64,000 bases of DNA from Streptomyces sp. Edi2. GTDB taxonomy: Bacteria; Actinomycetota; Actinomycetes; Streptomycetales; Streptomycetaceae. The position numbers and the translations under genes were made by a program. This document shows positions 8,699 through 16,063 of this stretch, piece by piece. The DNA lies in contig NZ_JBEJGX010000003.1 of the NCBI RefSeq assembly GCF_040253635.1, forward strand, positions 372,001 through 436,000. The letters are read 5' to 3'. The notes under the pieces were generated by a model. It ran no database searches, was not told the DNA's origin, and worked only from the letters and a program-made list of their open reading frames with translations. Position 1 is the stretch's first letter, and each line of letters begins with the position of its first letter.

Positions 8699-9412
8699 TC
8701 ACACGCCGCGTTTTTCGTCCCACAACAAGGTGTGCAGCCTGGTCGTCAGGTTCCAGCCGCGCTTTACCACCGCGTCGGCCAACTCGCCCATGTGCTTTGT
8801 GACATCGTCGGCGGTACGCCCGATCGGCATGATCCATACCGAGGGCAGGTCGAAAGTGGCAACCAGTTGGGCCACTTCGTCGAGATCGTGGGTGTTCTGG
8901 CAGACGAACTTGAACGTGCTTTCCGGCACTGCCGAAAGACTGGTGAGTGCGGCAGGGACGATCCTGCGCTGCAGGGTGTCTCCCGAGTGCGACAGCTTCG
9001 GCGAGACGTTGAACCGGACGCCGGCGGCGATGAGTTCGGGGTGCGCGGCGTGCGTCCCGTTGGTCTCGATCTCGATCTCTTTGCCGCGTCCGGTCAGTGC
9101 TGCCACCAACGGAATCAGGCGCTCCTGCTGCCCCAGGGGCTCACCGCCGGAGATCACTATCAGGTCGGTGTCGAATGCGAGCAACTCCGCGACGACATCG
9201 TCGACCGGGCGGCGGTGCAGTTCCTTGCGCGGATCGTGGGCGACCCCGCCCTCGGCGGCGCCGGTCCAGTCCCATGTGTAGGGCGTATCGCACCACGAGC
9301 ACGACAGATTGCACCCGCCGAGCCGCAGGAAAGCGCACCTGCGTCCCAGGGACCGGCCCTCGCCCTGGACGGTGGGGCCGAAGACTTCGTTGACTACGAG
9401 ATCCTGTTCCAT
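8699..9412 (-). CDS. queE: 7-carboxy-7-deazaguanine synthase QueE (radical SAM)
   Basis: About 237 residues from the ATG at 9412 (MEQDLVVNEVFGPTVQGEG), with AGGA about 10 bases upstream. A longer upstream frame would overlap the methyltransferase gene and has a non-protein-like composition. The radical-SAM cluster motif C-x3-C-x2-C is at residues 34-41 (GGCNLSCSWCDTPYTWDW), followed by VISGGEPLGQQ and IEIETNGT. QueE contracts 6-carboxytetrahydropterin to 7-carboxy-7-deazaguanine. It is 13 bases downstream of the methyltransferase stop. Confidence 0.96.
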   Translation of the reverse strand: MEQDLVVNEVFGPTVQGEGRSLGRRCAFLRLGGCNLSCSWCDTPYTWDWTGAAEGGVAHDPRKELHRRPVDDVVAELLAFDTDLIVISGGEPLGQQERLIPLVAALTGRGKEIEIETNGTHAAHPELIAAGVRFNVSPKLSHSGDTLQRRIVPAALTSLSAVPESTFKFVCQNTHDLDEVAQLVATFDLPSVWIMPIGRTADDVTKHMGELADAVVKRGWNLTTRLHTLLWDEKRGV

Positions 9413-9425
9413 GGCGGCCCGTTTC

Positions 9426-10208
9426 CTAGGAGGGGGACGGCTCGACGGCCGCCGGCTTCTGCGCCTGGACGATGAACCAGTGCCGGCTGAGCCGGACACC
9501 CTGCTCGACGGACACCGCGGCGACATAGCGATCGAACGCTTCCTTGTCCGCCGCCGAGTCGTAGTTGTCGACGATCGGCACTTGATGCAGAAAGGTGTCC
9601 AGGTCCGCCGGCGAGTGGTAGAACTCCTCGAACCGAAAAGCCTGGTTGCGTGTCACGACGAATCCCGCGTCGGACAGTTCTTGGGCGATCCGCTCCGACA
9701 GGGGCCTGCCGTTCCAGCTGTCGAAGTCCTGGCCGCGGCCGAACGTCTCCTTCAGCTCGCGGGCGTCCTGCTCCCCGATCCCCATGTACATCACGACCCC
9801 GCCGGGCCGCAGCACCCGCTCGATCTCACGGACGATCAGCGGACCGCGGCGGGAGGTGACGACATCGGCGTATCCGTCGGGCAGTCCCGTGTGGGCGGCG
9901 TCGCACAGCGCGAAGGTGACGTGCGACAGGCCCGCCTCCGCCCGGTACCGTTCGGCGCATTCCAGCATCGACGGCGACAGGTCCATCCCGGTCACGGCTC
10001 CGTACGCGGGAGAGACGCGCAGCAGACTGCGTCCGTCGGCGCAGCCAACATCCAGCAGCCGGGCGTGCGGCGTTCCCAGTGCGGTCGCCAGTTCGTCGAA
10101 GGCGGTGTCCGGGCGGCCGTCGGGGAACACGTCGGTGCTCCGCGCGTCGCTGAAGTAGCCGCCGAACCGCTCGGCCACCCGGGAGTAGAACTCCGCGTCC
10201 ATCGTCAT
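9426..10208 (-). CDS. Class I SAM-dependent methyltransferase
   Basis: A 260-residue Rossmann-fold methyltransferase. Motif I is LLDVGCADGRSLL, motif II is around GMDLSPSMLECAER, and the post-motif is LRPGGVVMYMGIGEQ. The substrate-binding C-terminal half (SWNGRPLSERIAQELSDAGF) is unassigned. The ATG at 10208 overlaps the stop of the small upstream ORF as ATGA. Being the first full-size gene of the preQ0 operon makes it a tailoring enzyme candidate, for O-, N- or C-methylation of the deazapurine or its side chain. Confidence 0.88.
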   Translation of the reverse strand: MTMDAEFYSRVAERFGGYFSDARSTDVFPDGRPDTAFDELATALGTPHARLLDVGCADGRSLLRVSPAYGAVTGMDLSPSMLECAERYRAEAGLSHVTFALCDAAHTGLPDGYADVVTSRRGPLIVREIERVLRPGGVVMYMGIGEQDARELKETFGRGQDFDSWNGRPLSERIAQELSDAGFVVTRNQAFRFEEFYHSPADLDTFLHQVPIVDNYDSAADKEAFDRYVAAVSVEQGVRLSRHWFIVQAQKPAAVEPSPS

Positions 10209-10402
10209 CGGCCGTGCACCTTCCGCTGAGCCACGGTCGAGGTACGGCCCCGGTGCGCACGCACCGGTTGCCCGCTTTCCCGTGGGAACTCCCTGACCAG
10301 GTCCGCCGCCACTGTCGCGGGGGACGCTGCGCTGCGCTGCGCTTCGGTTTCCGGGACGCCGGACGCGGCGGACTTCACCGCGTCCCGGGTCACTACGGTC
10401 AT
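10205..10402 (-). CDS. Small 65-residue ORF leading the preQ0 operon
   Basis: The frame has an excellent ribosome-binding site (AAGGAG 7 bases before the ATG at 10402). Its stop overlaps the methyltransferase start (ATGA at 10208-10205), which is the coupling used throughout this window. The product begins MTVVTRDAVKSAA and ends RTSTVAQRKVHGR. It is hydrophilic and Arg-rich at its end, with no membrane segment or recognised domain. I do not recognise the family. It could be a small structural or chaperone-like subunit, a precursor or leader peptide, or a translational leader that sets expression of the operon. A GC-rich hairpin (CCCC-TGAA-GGGG at 10425-10436) lies just upstream in the likely 5' leader. 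Confidence 0.55.
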   Translation of the reverse strand: MTVVTRDAVKSAASGVPETEAQRSAASPATVAADLVREFPRESGQPVRAHRGRTSTVAQRKVHGR

Positions 10403-10628
10403 TGGTCTACTCCTTGAGGGCCGTCCCCTGAAGGGGCGCCGAGGTCGGCAGGACCCACTCTCCGGCGCCGCCCTATCGGCCCGGCATCACGGCGCATCCA
10501 CGGCGGGGCCGGGCCGGGATAAGGCGGTGATGGCGCGAGCATGCGACTGCGATGGGCGGCGGGTCCACGCTGGTGACAGCAACGCCCGGACGGATCGCGA
10601 AACGGGTCGCGCGGCGAGGAGAACGGAG

Positions 10629-10772
10629 ATGGCCATGACGAAGTTGCCGGCTGCCACGGAGGCCGCTGTCGTACGGGTGCCGGGCGCACCAGGACGTGGG
10701 CACGGCGTGGCGCAGGGTCAGGTGGCCATGCCGGCCGGCGACACGCCCATCGGCAACACGCCGTGGACGTGA
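10629..10772 (+). CDS. Short 47-residue ORF, possibly truncated
   Basis: The ATG at 10629 has AGGAG 7 bases upstream, and a second in-frame ATG is two codons later. The peptide begins MAMTKLPAATEAAVV and ends GDTPIGNTPWT. The IGNTP near the end resembles the conserved IGNTPL of cysteine-synthase-type PLP enzymes, so the ORF may be the stub of a truncated gene. A genuine small peptide cannot be excluded. It is divergent from the preQ0 operon and convergent with the second SARP gene. Confidence 0.35.
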   Translation: MAMTKLPAATEAAVVRVPGAPGRGHGVAQGQVAMPAGDTPIGNTPWT

Positions 10773-10794
10773 CGGACCGGCACTCCTCTCGGCC

Positions 10795-13710
10795 TCAGCC
10801 GACCGACGTCATCGGCCTGCCCAGGATGGCAACGATGTCGGACCGTACGGCGGCGGCCCCGCTGTGATCGAGGATCCGCTCCCGGATCCTGGCCGATCGC
10901 GAGTAGTACCGGACGGCCTGGTCCCCGCGACGCAGATGGGCGTTGACCCGGCCGAGGTCGTGCAGCACATATCCCTCTCCGACGAGGTCGCCGCTCGCCC
11001 CCACCATGGCGAGGACTTCGAGGAGAGTCCGTTCCGCCGCCTCGTACCGCTCCTGGTACATCAGCATCTGGCCCAGCCGCCGCAGTGCGAGGGCCTGCCC
11101 CCGGTCGAAGCCGGCCGACCGGCAGATGCCGAGGGCCTCGTCGAGAGAGGAGCGGGTTCGCGTGAAGTCCGCCCGCCGCATGGTGATATGGGCCATCTCG
11201 CCGAGCACGTACGCCCGGCCGATCACGTCCTGCACCCGCACGAAGTGGCGCTCGGCGCTCTCGTAGAGGGCCAGTGCCCGGTCGTCGTCACCGTGGTGGC
11301 GCTCGATGCGGGCCAGGTCGCGCAGGCACAGCGCCTGGCCGCGCACCTCGCCGATGCGTTCGAAGATCTCCAGAGCGGCGCTGAGGTACGGGCCCGCCGC
11401 CTCGTGCTCGCCGCGGTACAGGTGCAGGGTCCCCAGCGAGCCGAGCACCGCCGCCTGGCCCCGTTCGTTGCCGGTCTGCTGCACTGCGGCCAGCGCCACC
11501 CGGTGGGTGCGCTCCCAGAGCTCCGGGTAGCCGCGGGCCTCGAAGAGCGTCACCAGGGCCGTGGCCAGCTCCCAGCACAACTCGTCCAGCCCGGACCGGG
11601 CCGCCATCTCGACCGCGTTCAGCAGGTTGGCCTGCTCGCTCTCCAGCCACCCGAGGGGGTCGCGGAGGCAGCTCCGGACGTGGTTCTCCGGCGGATACCA
11701 CCGCTCGCCCCGGCCGGCCACGAGGGTGTACGTACCGCCGTAGATCTCCTTGTGCGCCCGTTCCACGAGGGCCATCCAGCCACCGACCATGCGCCGCACC
11801 GCTCCGGCGCGTTCCGCCTCGGTGCTCTCCTCGGACAGCCGCTCGCGCGCGAACATCCGCACGATGTGCCACATTCCGCACCGGAACTCCCCATCCCGGT
11901 CCATCGCGGTGATGTCGAGGAGCCGCATGTCGATCAGTGGTTCCAGCAGGTCGGTGGGGTGCGGCGTGGAGTCGTCGAGCAGGGCGGCACCCAGCCAGCT
12001 CGGAATCTCCGTCCCCTCGGCGAGACTGAGCAGGCACAACAGCCGACGGTCGGCCGCCGCCAGGCCGTCGTAGCTGAGCGAGAGGCTCGCCCGGATCGAC
12101 AGCTCGCCGTGTGCCAGCTCGTCCAGCCTGCGCTGCTCGTTCTCCAGCCGGTGCCACATGGAGGTCAGCGACCAGTGCGGGCGCGCGACCAGGCGCGCGC
12201 CGATGATGCGCAGCGCGAGGGGCAGCCCGCCCACCAGGCGGATGAGGTCCCCCGCCGCCTCCAGCTCGCTCTCCACACGCTGCTCTCCGATGATCCGCCC
12301 CAGGAGCTGGACGGCCTGCACCTGGCTGAGCGGCTCCACGTCGAACCTGCGGGTGCCCGGGAGCGCCGTGAGCTGGCCACGGCTGGTGACCAGCACGCCG
12401 CTGGCGCCGGTTCCGGGCAGCAGCGGCATCACCTGGGACTCGCTGACCGCGTCGTCCAGCAGCACCAGGATGCGGCGGCCGGCGAGCAGACTGCGGTACA
12501 TCTCCGCGCGCTCGTCGAGCGCCTCGGGTATGGCCTGGCCCGGGACACCCAGCGCGCGCAGGAACCGCCCCAACACCTGTGCGGGCCCCACCAGTTGTCC
12601 GCTCGCCTCCCGCAGGTCGCAGTAGAGCTGTCCGTCCGGGAAGTGCTCGGTGGCGAGCCGGTGCGCCACATGCCTGGCCAGCGTGCTCTTGCCGACACCG
12701 GGTCCGCCGAGCACCAGGACCACGTTCAGCTGCCCCTTGTCCTGCCCCTCGGTGACGGCGTCGCCGACCGCCGAGACGAGTGTCTCGTCGGCCACGAGGT
12801 CGCCGATGTCGGCGGGGAGCTGCCTGGGGGTGACGACCAGGTCGCGGTCGGCACCGCGCTCCTGCGCGGCCTCGGAGCACGGCGCCTGTGCGACAGCCCG
12901 CGATTCGGCAGGTTCGGCCAGTGCCAGGTCGGGGTCGTCGGTCAGGATCGCCTGCGCCAGATCGCGCAGTTCCCTTCCTGGTTCCAGGCCCAGTTCCTCG
13001 GCGAGCATCGCGCGGCCCTGATGGTAGGCGTCCAGCGCCTCCGCCTGCCGGCCCGAACGGTACAGCGCCACCATGAGGTGGCCCCGCAGCCGCTCCCGCA
13101 GCGGTTGGCAGCCGACCAGCTGCATCAGCTCACCGACCAGGTGCTCGTGCCGGCCCAGCTCCAGCAGCAGCCGCATGCAGGTCTCCACCGCCTCCAGGCG
13201 GCGCTCGTCCCACTGCGCCGCCGTACCGGCCAGGGCCTCGCTGGGCAGCCCGGCCAGGCACCGGCCCCGCCACAGGCCCGTCGCCGAGCGCAGCCTCTCC
13301 ACCGCCGGCATCTTTCGGCCGTCACCGGCCAGGGCGTGCGCCTCTGCCACCAGGCGACGGAAGGTGCCGATGTCGGTCGCGTCCTCCGGCGCCCTCAGGA
13401 TGTACCCGCGCGCGCGGGTCTCGATGGTGGCGTCCACTCCCCCGTCCGAAAGTGCCTTGCGGAGGCGGGAGATGCAGATCTGCACCTGGGCGCGTGCGGT
13501 CTTCGGCGGGTCGTGAGCCCAGAGGGCGTCCACCAGACGGGTCGTCTCCACCACCCGGTTCAGTTCGAGCACCAGCGCCCCGAGGACGATCTCCTGACGC
13601 CCGGGCGCCACGGATACCGGCCCCCGCTCACCGCTCACTTCAAGGGGCCCGAGAACACGGATGGGAGCCGCTGCTGCGCCATTGCCGTCGTAATCTGATG
13701 AGACTGCCAT
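10795..13710 (-). CDS. AfsR-like SARP regulator with NB-ARC and TPR domains
   Basis: A 971-residue regulator with the complete AfsR architecture. An OmpR-like winged helix spans about residues 17-110 (IRVLGPLEVSGERGPV, LVDALWAHDPPKTARAQVQ) and a BTAD domain about 115-265. The NB-ARC ATPase has Walker A VLGGPGVGKSTLA, Walker B RILVLLDDAV and GGLPLALRIIGARL. C-terminal tetratricopeptide repeats run about 690-960 (for example EHEAAGPYLSAALEIFERIGE). AfsR-type proteins activate secondary metabolism, often after kinase or ligand input. It is on the same strand as the preQ0 operon but convergent with the short 47-residue ORF. It probably gives a second layer of cluster control. Confidence 0.93.
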   Translation of the reverse strand: MAVSSDYDGNGAAAAPIRVLGPLEVSGERGPVSVAPGRQEIVLGALVLELNRVVETTRLVDALWAHDPPKTARAQVQICISRLRKALSDGGVDATIETRARGYILRAPEDATDIGTFRRLVAEAHALAGDGRKMPAVERLRSATGLWRGRCLAGLPSEALAGTAAQWDERRLEAVETCMRLLLELGRHEHLVGELMQLVGCQPLRERLRGHLMVALYRSGRQAEALDAYHQGRAMLAEELGLEPGRELRDLAQAILTDDPDLALAEPAESRAVAQAPCSEAAQERGADRDLVVTPRQLPADIGDLVADETLVSAVGDAVTEGQDKGQLNVVLVLGGPGVGKSTLARHVAHRLATEHFPDGQLYCDLREASGQLVGPAQVLGRFLRALGVPGQAIPEALDERAEMYRSLLAGRRILVLLDDAVSESQVMPLLPGTGASGVLVTSRGQLTALPGTRRFDVEPLSQVQAVQLLGRIIGEQRVESELEAAGDLIRLVGGLPLALRIIGARLVARPHWSLTSMWHRLENEQRRLDELAHGELSIRASLSLSYDGLAAADRRLLCLLSLAEGTEIPSWLGAALLDDSTPHPTDLLEPLIDMRLLDITAMDRDGEFRCGMWHIVRMFARERLSEESTEAERAGAVRRMVGGWMALVERAHKEIYGGTYTLVAGRGERWYPPENHVRSCLRDPLGWLESEQANLLNAVEMAARSGLDELCWELATALVTLFEARGYPELWERTHRVALAAVQQTGNERGQAAVLGSLGTLHLYRGEHEAAGPYLSAALEIFERIGEVRGQALCLRDLARIERHHGDDDRALALYESAERHFVRVQDVIGRAYVLGEMAHITMRRADFTRTRSSLDEALGICRSAGFDRGQALALRRLGQMLMYQERYEAAERTLLEVLAMVGASGDLVGEGYVLHDLGRVNAHLRRGDQAVRYYSRSARIRERILDHSGAAAVRSDIVAILGRPMTSVG

Positions 13711-13788
13711 GCATGACCTGCTTCTGTGCTGTTAGCCAGGCGATGTGGTCCGGCTTGCCAAGGTGGGTGGAACGCATACCGACCTGCC

Positions 13789-14016
13789 TCATAAGTCGTA
13801 ACCGTCGGCCGCGTAGCCGAGCACCTTCAGAAGCCCGGCCGCCGCCGACCGCAGCGCGGTGACCTCCACCCGCCCACGCGACAGGCGGAGTCGTACCAGG
13901 GCGGCCGGGGCCGGGCCCGGCGCGGGCGCGGCCGACGTCGGCGCGCCTTCCCACGGCTGCCCACCCGCCGCTGTCTTCAGGGGCGGGGAGAACCCCACCG
14001 AGGTGGTGTCGTTCAT
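13789..14016 (-). CDS. Small 75-residue ORF with a terminal TTA codon, upstream of the SARP
   Basis: The frame starts at ATG 14016 with a GGAG about 10 bases upstream and begins MNDTTSVGFSPPLKT. It has a Pro/Ala-rich middle and a more protein-like end (LSRGRVEVTALRSAAAGLLKVLGYAADGYDL). The last sense codon is TTA (plus-strand 13792-13794), the rare leucine codon that in Streptomyces depends on the bldA tRNA. It stops 78 bases before the large SARP gene. I recognise no family. It could be a small cluster gene, or a bldA-sensitive leader influencing the SARP. Confidence 0.4.
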   Translation of the reverse strand: MNDTTSVGFSPPLKTAAGGQPWEGAPTSAAPAPGPAPAALVRLRLSRGRVEVTALRSAAAGLLKVLGYAADGYDL

Positions 14017-14303
14017 CGAGACTGCTCCGATCAGCGGTGTAGCGGAAGGGGAGATGGAAGGAAGGGTGCGGCGCGCCTGGAGGAGAGCGAGGCCGTGGTG
14101 TGCGGGTGCGCCGACCCGGCACGCGCGCTCCCTGCACTGTGCGTGCCGGGTGCGGCCGGCGCGACGCCGTCACACGGTCAGGTCGGCGTCCGGGGCGGCG
14201 GAGGGCCGACGGTGCTCCGCGTCTCGCGGTGCGCGGGGCGCCCGACGGGACGTGCGGGTGGTGCGCGGACTTCTCGCCGCGGTGGAGGGGTCCGGGCGCC
14301 CCT

Positions 14304-15272
14304 TCACCCTGCCCTGGAGAAGTGGTGACGGTACTGGCCCGGTGTGACGCCCAGGGTGCGCTTGAAGCAGCGGTGCAGGGTCTCGGCGTAGCCGAAGCCG
14401 CAGGACCGGGCGATCGCGTCGATGGTGGTGTCCGTCGTCTCCAGCAGGGCCCTGGCGGCCTCGACCCGGACGGTCTCCACGTAGGCGGCGGGGGTGAGTC
14501 CGGTCTCGGCGCGGAAGACCCGGGTGAAGTTGCGCTCGCTCATACCGGCCCGTTCGGCCAGCACCCGGACGGTCAGGTCCTCGGCGAGGTGGTCGGTGAC
14601 CCAGGCCTGCACGTCCCGCAGCGGTTGACGTGTGGGCCGCGGCGCGGCGAGCTGGGTGCTGAACTGCGCTTGCCCGCCCGGGCGTTGGACGAACATCACC
14701 AGCATCCGCGCGACGGCCCGGGAGACCTCGGGCCCGTGGTCCTCCTCGACCATGGCGAGCGCAAGGTCCATCCCCGCCGTGATGCCGGCGGAGGTCCACA
14801 CCGACCCGTCGTGCACGAAGATCTGGTCCGGGGTGACCGTGACGTCCGGGTGCTCCCGGGCCAGCCGCTCACAGGCCGCCCAGTGCGTCACCGCGCGCCG
14901 TCCGTCGAGCAGTCCGGCCCGTGCGAGCAGGAACGCGCCCGTACACACGGAGGCGACCCGCCGGGCCCGGCCGGCCGCCTCCGTGAGCCAGCTGACCAGC
15001 ACTTCGTCGTCCACCGCCTCCCGATCACCCGGTCCGCCGACGACCACCAGCGTGTCCAGTGGGCCCTGGCGCTGCTGGACGCCGCTGCCGGCCGTGATGT
15101 CGACCCCGTGACAGGCCCGCACCGCTCCGGCCCCGCCCGCGACGATCTCGACGGCGTAGCCCTCACCCTCGGGCACCCAGCGTTCGGTCTGCGCGAACAC
15201 CTCATGCGGTCCCGCCAGGTCCAGTACCTGGAACCGCGGATAGACGAGGAAGACGACGCGCCGTCGTGTCAC
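14304..15272 (-). CDS. GlxA-family transcriptional regulator (DJ-1/PfpI + AraC)
   Basis: About 322 residues from the GTG at 15272 (VTRRRVVFLVYPRFQVLDLAGP), the usual length for this family. Residues about 1-185 form a DJ-1/PfpI class I amidotransferase-like domain with the nucleophile-elbow cysteine in VASVCTGAFLLA. Residues about 215-320 hold the two AraC helix-turn-helix motifs (LAERAGMSERNFTRVFRAETG and IARSCGFGYAETLHRCFKRTLG). Members regulate catabolic or developmental genes. No obvious target is adjacent. The longer upstream frame has no supporting homology. Confidence 0.9.
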   Translation of the reverse strand: MTRRRVVFLVYPRFQVLDLAGPHEVFAQTERWVPEGEGYAVEIVAGGAGAVRACHGVDITAGSGVQQRQGPLDTLVVVGGPGDREAVDDEVLVSWLTEAAGRARRVASVCTGAFLLARAGLLDGRRAVTHWAACERLAREHPDVTVTPDQIFVHDGSVWTSAGITAGMDLALAMVEEDHGPEVSRAVARMLVMFVQRPGGQAQFSTQLAAPRPTRQPLRDVQAWVTDHLAEDLTVRVLAERAGMSERNFTRVFRAETGLTPAAYVETVRVEAARALLETTDTTIDAIARSCGFGYAETLHRCFKRTLGVTPGQYRHHFSRAG

Positions 15273-16063
15273 CCGGCCATCATGGCCCGCCGCACCATTT
15301 GGCAGCAAGGACACAAACATGACGATCTCCGCCAAGTGCCCGGCGCCGGGCCCCGTCTCGGGCGGGTGCGGCACCAGGCGGCGCGGCGGGCACGGCACTT
15401 GGGGACGGGCGGTGGTCCACCGCCCGGTGACGGGCCGGAAGGCGCCGCAGGGCGCCGTGACCGGTGAGTGCGGGGACCTTCGGCCCTCTTGACATCCGGC
15501 CAGGGGCGGGCGACCCAGGACACCGCCGCGGCAACGCAGTTCGGTGACGGTAAGAAGCGCTCCGGCGCCCGGACGGGCCAACGCCACGGAAACGAGACTG
15601 CGTTCGTCCTCGGGTCGCTTCTTGTCCGCTGTCACACGGCACGAGGGACGTAACGAGCAAACGGACTGACGCTGTTTCATCAACCGGGCGCGCACCGCCA
15701 TGGAAAACCGGACCGGCGGCGTGGCGGTGCCTGCTGCTGTACCGACGTGTGTCATCCGGGACGAGTTGAGCACCCTGCCTCCTTTCTGCGACCCCGCCAC
15801 GTCTGTGGTGCCAGAGGGGCGGAGGCTGTTCACCCTCATGTGACGCTCGTGACCAGCGCAATCGTGGAGCACCACGACACGGACCACGAGATCGGCCGGC
15901 CACAACCACGACACCGGGCACGTGAGGGCGGAAGCGACCTCCCGGTTCCGCCGCACAGGTGAGCGATCATGGTGGTTCTTCTCACGGTCCGGATCACGCA
16001 CCCATTTCCGGCGCGCTCCGTCCTCGTGAGTGAGGACGCTCACGTCCACACAAGGAGGCAGGG
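15273..16063. other. Intergenic region between divergent regulators
   Basis: This 791-base stretch separates the minus-strand GlxA-type gene from the plus-strand LuxR-type gene. Frames crossing it have no recognisable protein similarity. It must hold both promoters, and AAGGAGG sits just before the LuxR start at 16064. An inverted repeat (GGGCGGTGG/CCACCGCCC near 15404-15422) is visible but its role is unclear. Nothing else is supported. Confidence 0.6.

Noticed and set aside
4783..10208. A 7-deazaguanine DNA-modification (dpd) system
   Set aside because: The four preQ0 genes are present, but no DpdA-like transglycosylase, helicase or nuclease genes are nearby, while tailoring oxygenases, a methyltransferase and SARP regulators are.
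10403..10628. A possible preQ1/preQ0 riboswitch upstream of the deazaguanine operon
   Set aside because: Only a small CCCC-TGAA-GGGG hairpin (10425-10436) is visible just before the ribosome-binding site. The A-rich tail and pseudoknot expected of preQ1 riboswitches are absent.
10629..10772. A RiPP precursor peptide for the ATP-grasp enzyme
   Set aside because: No repeated core, leader-core boundary or modification motif is visible, and the IGNTP ending suggests a gene stub instead. Kept only as a low-confidence ORF.
15404..15422. Inverted repeat GGGCGGTGG/CCACCGCCC as a terminator
   Set aside because: It lies upstream of both divergent genes, so no transcript needs to end there. It could be a regulator site, but there is no further support.
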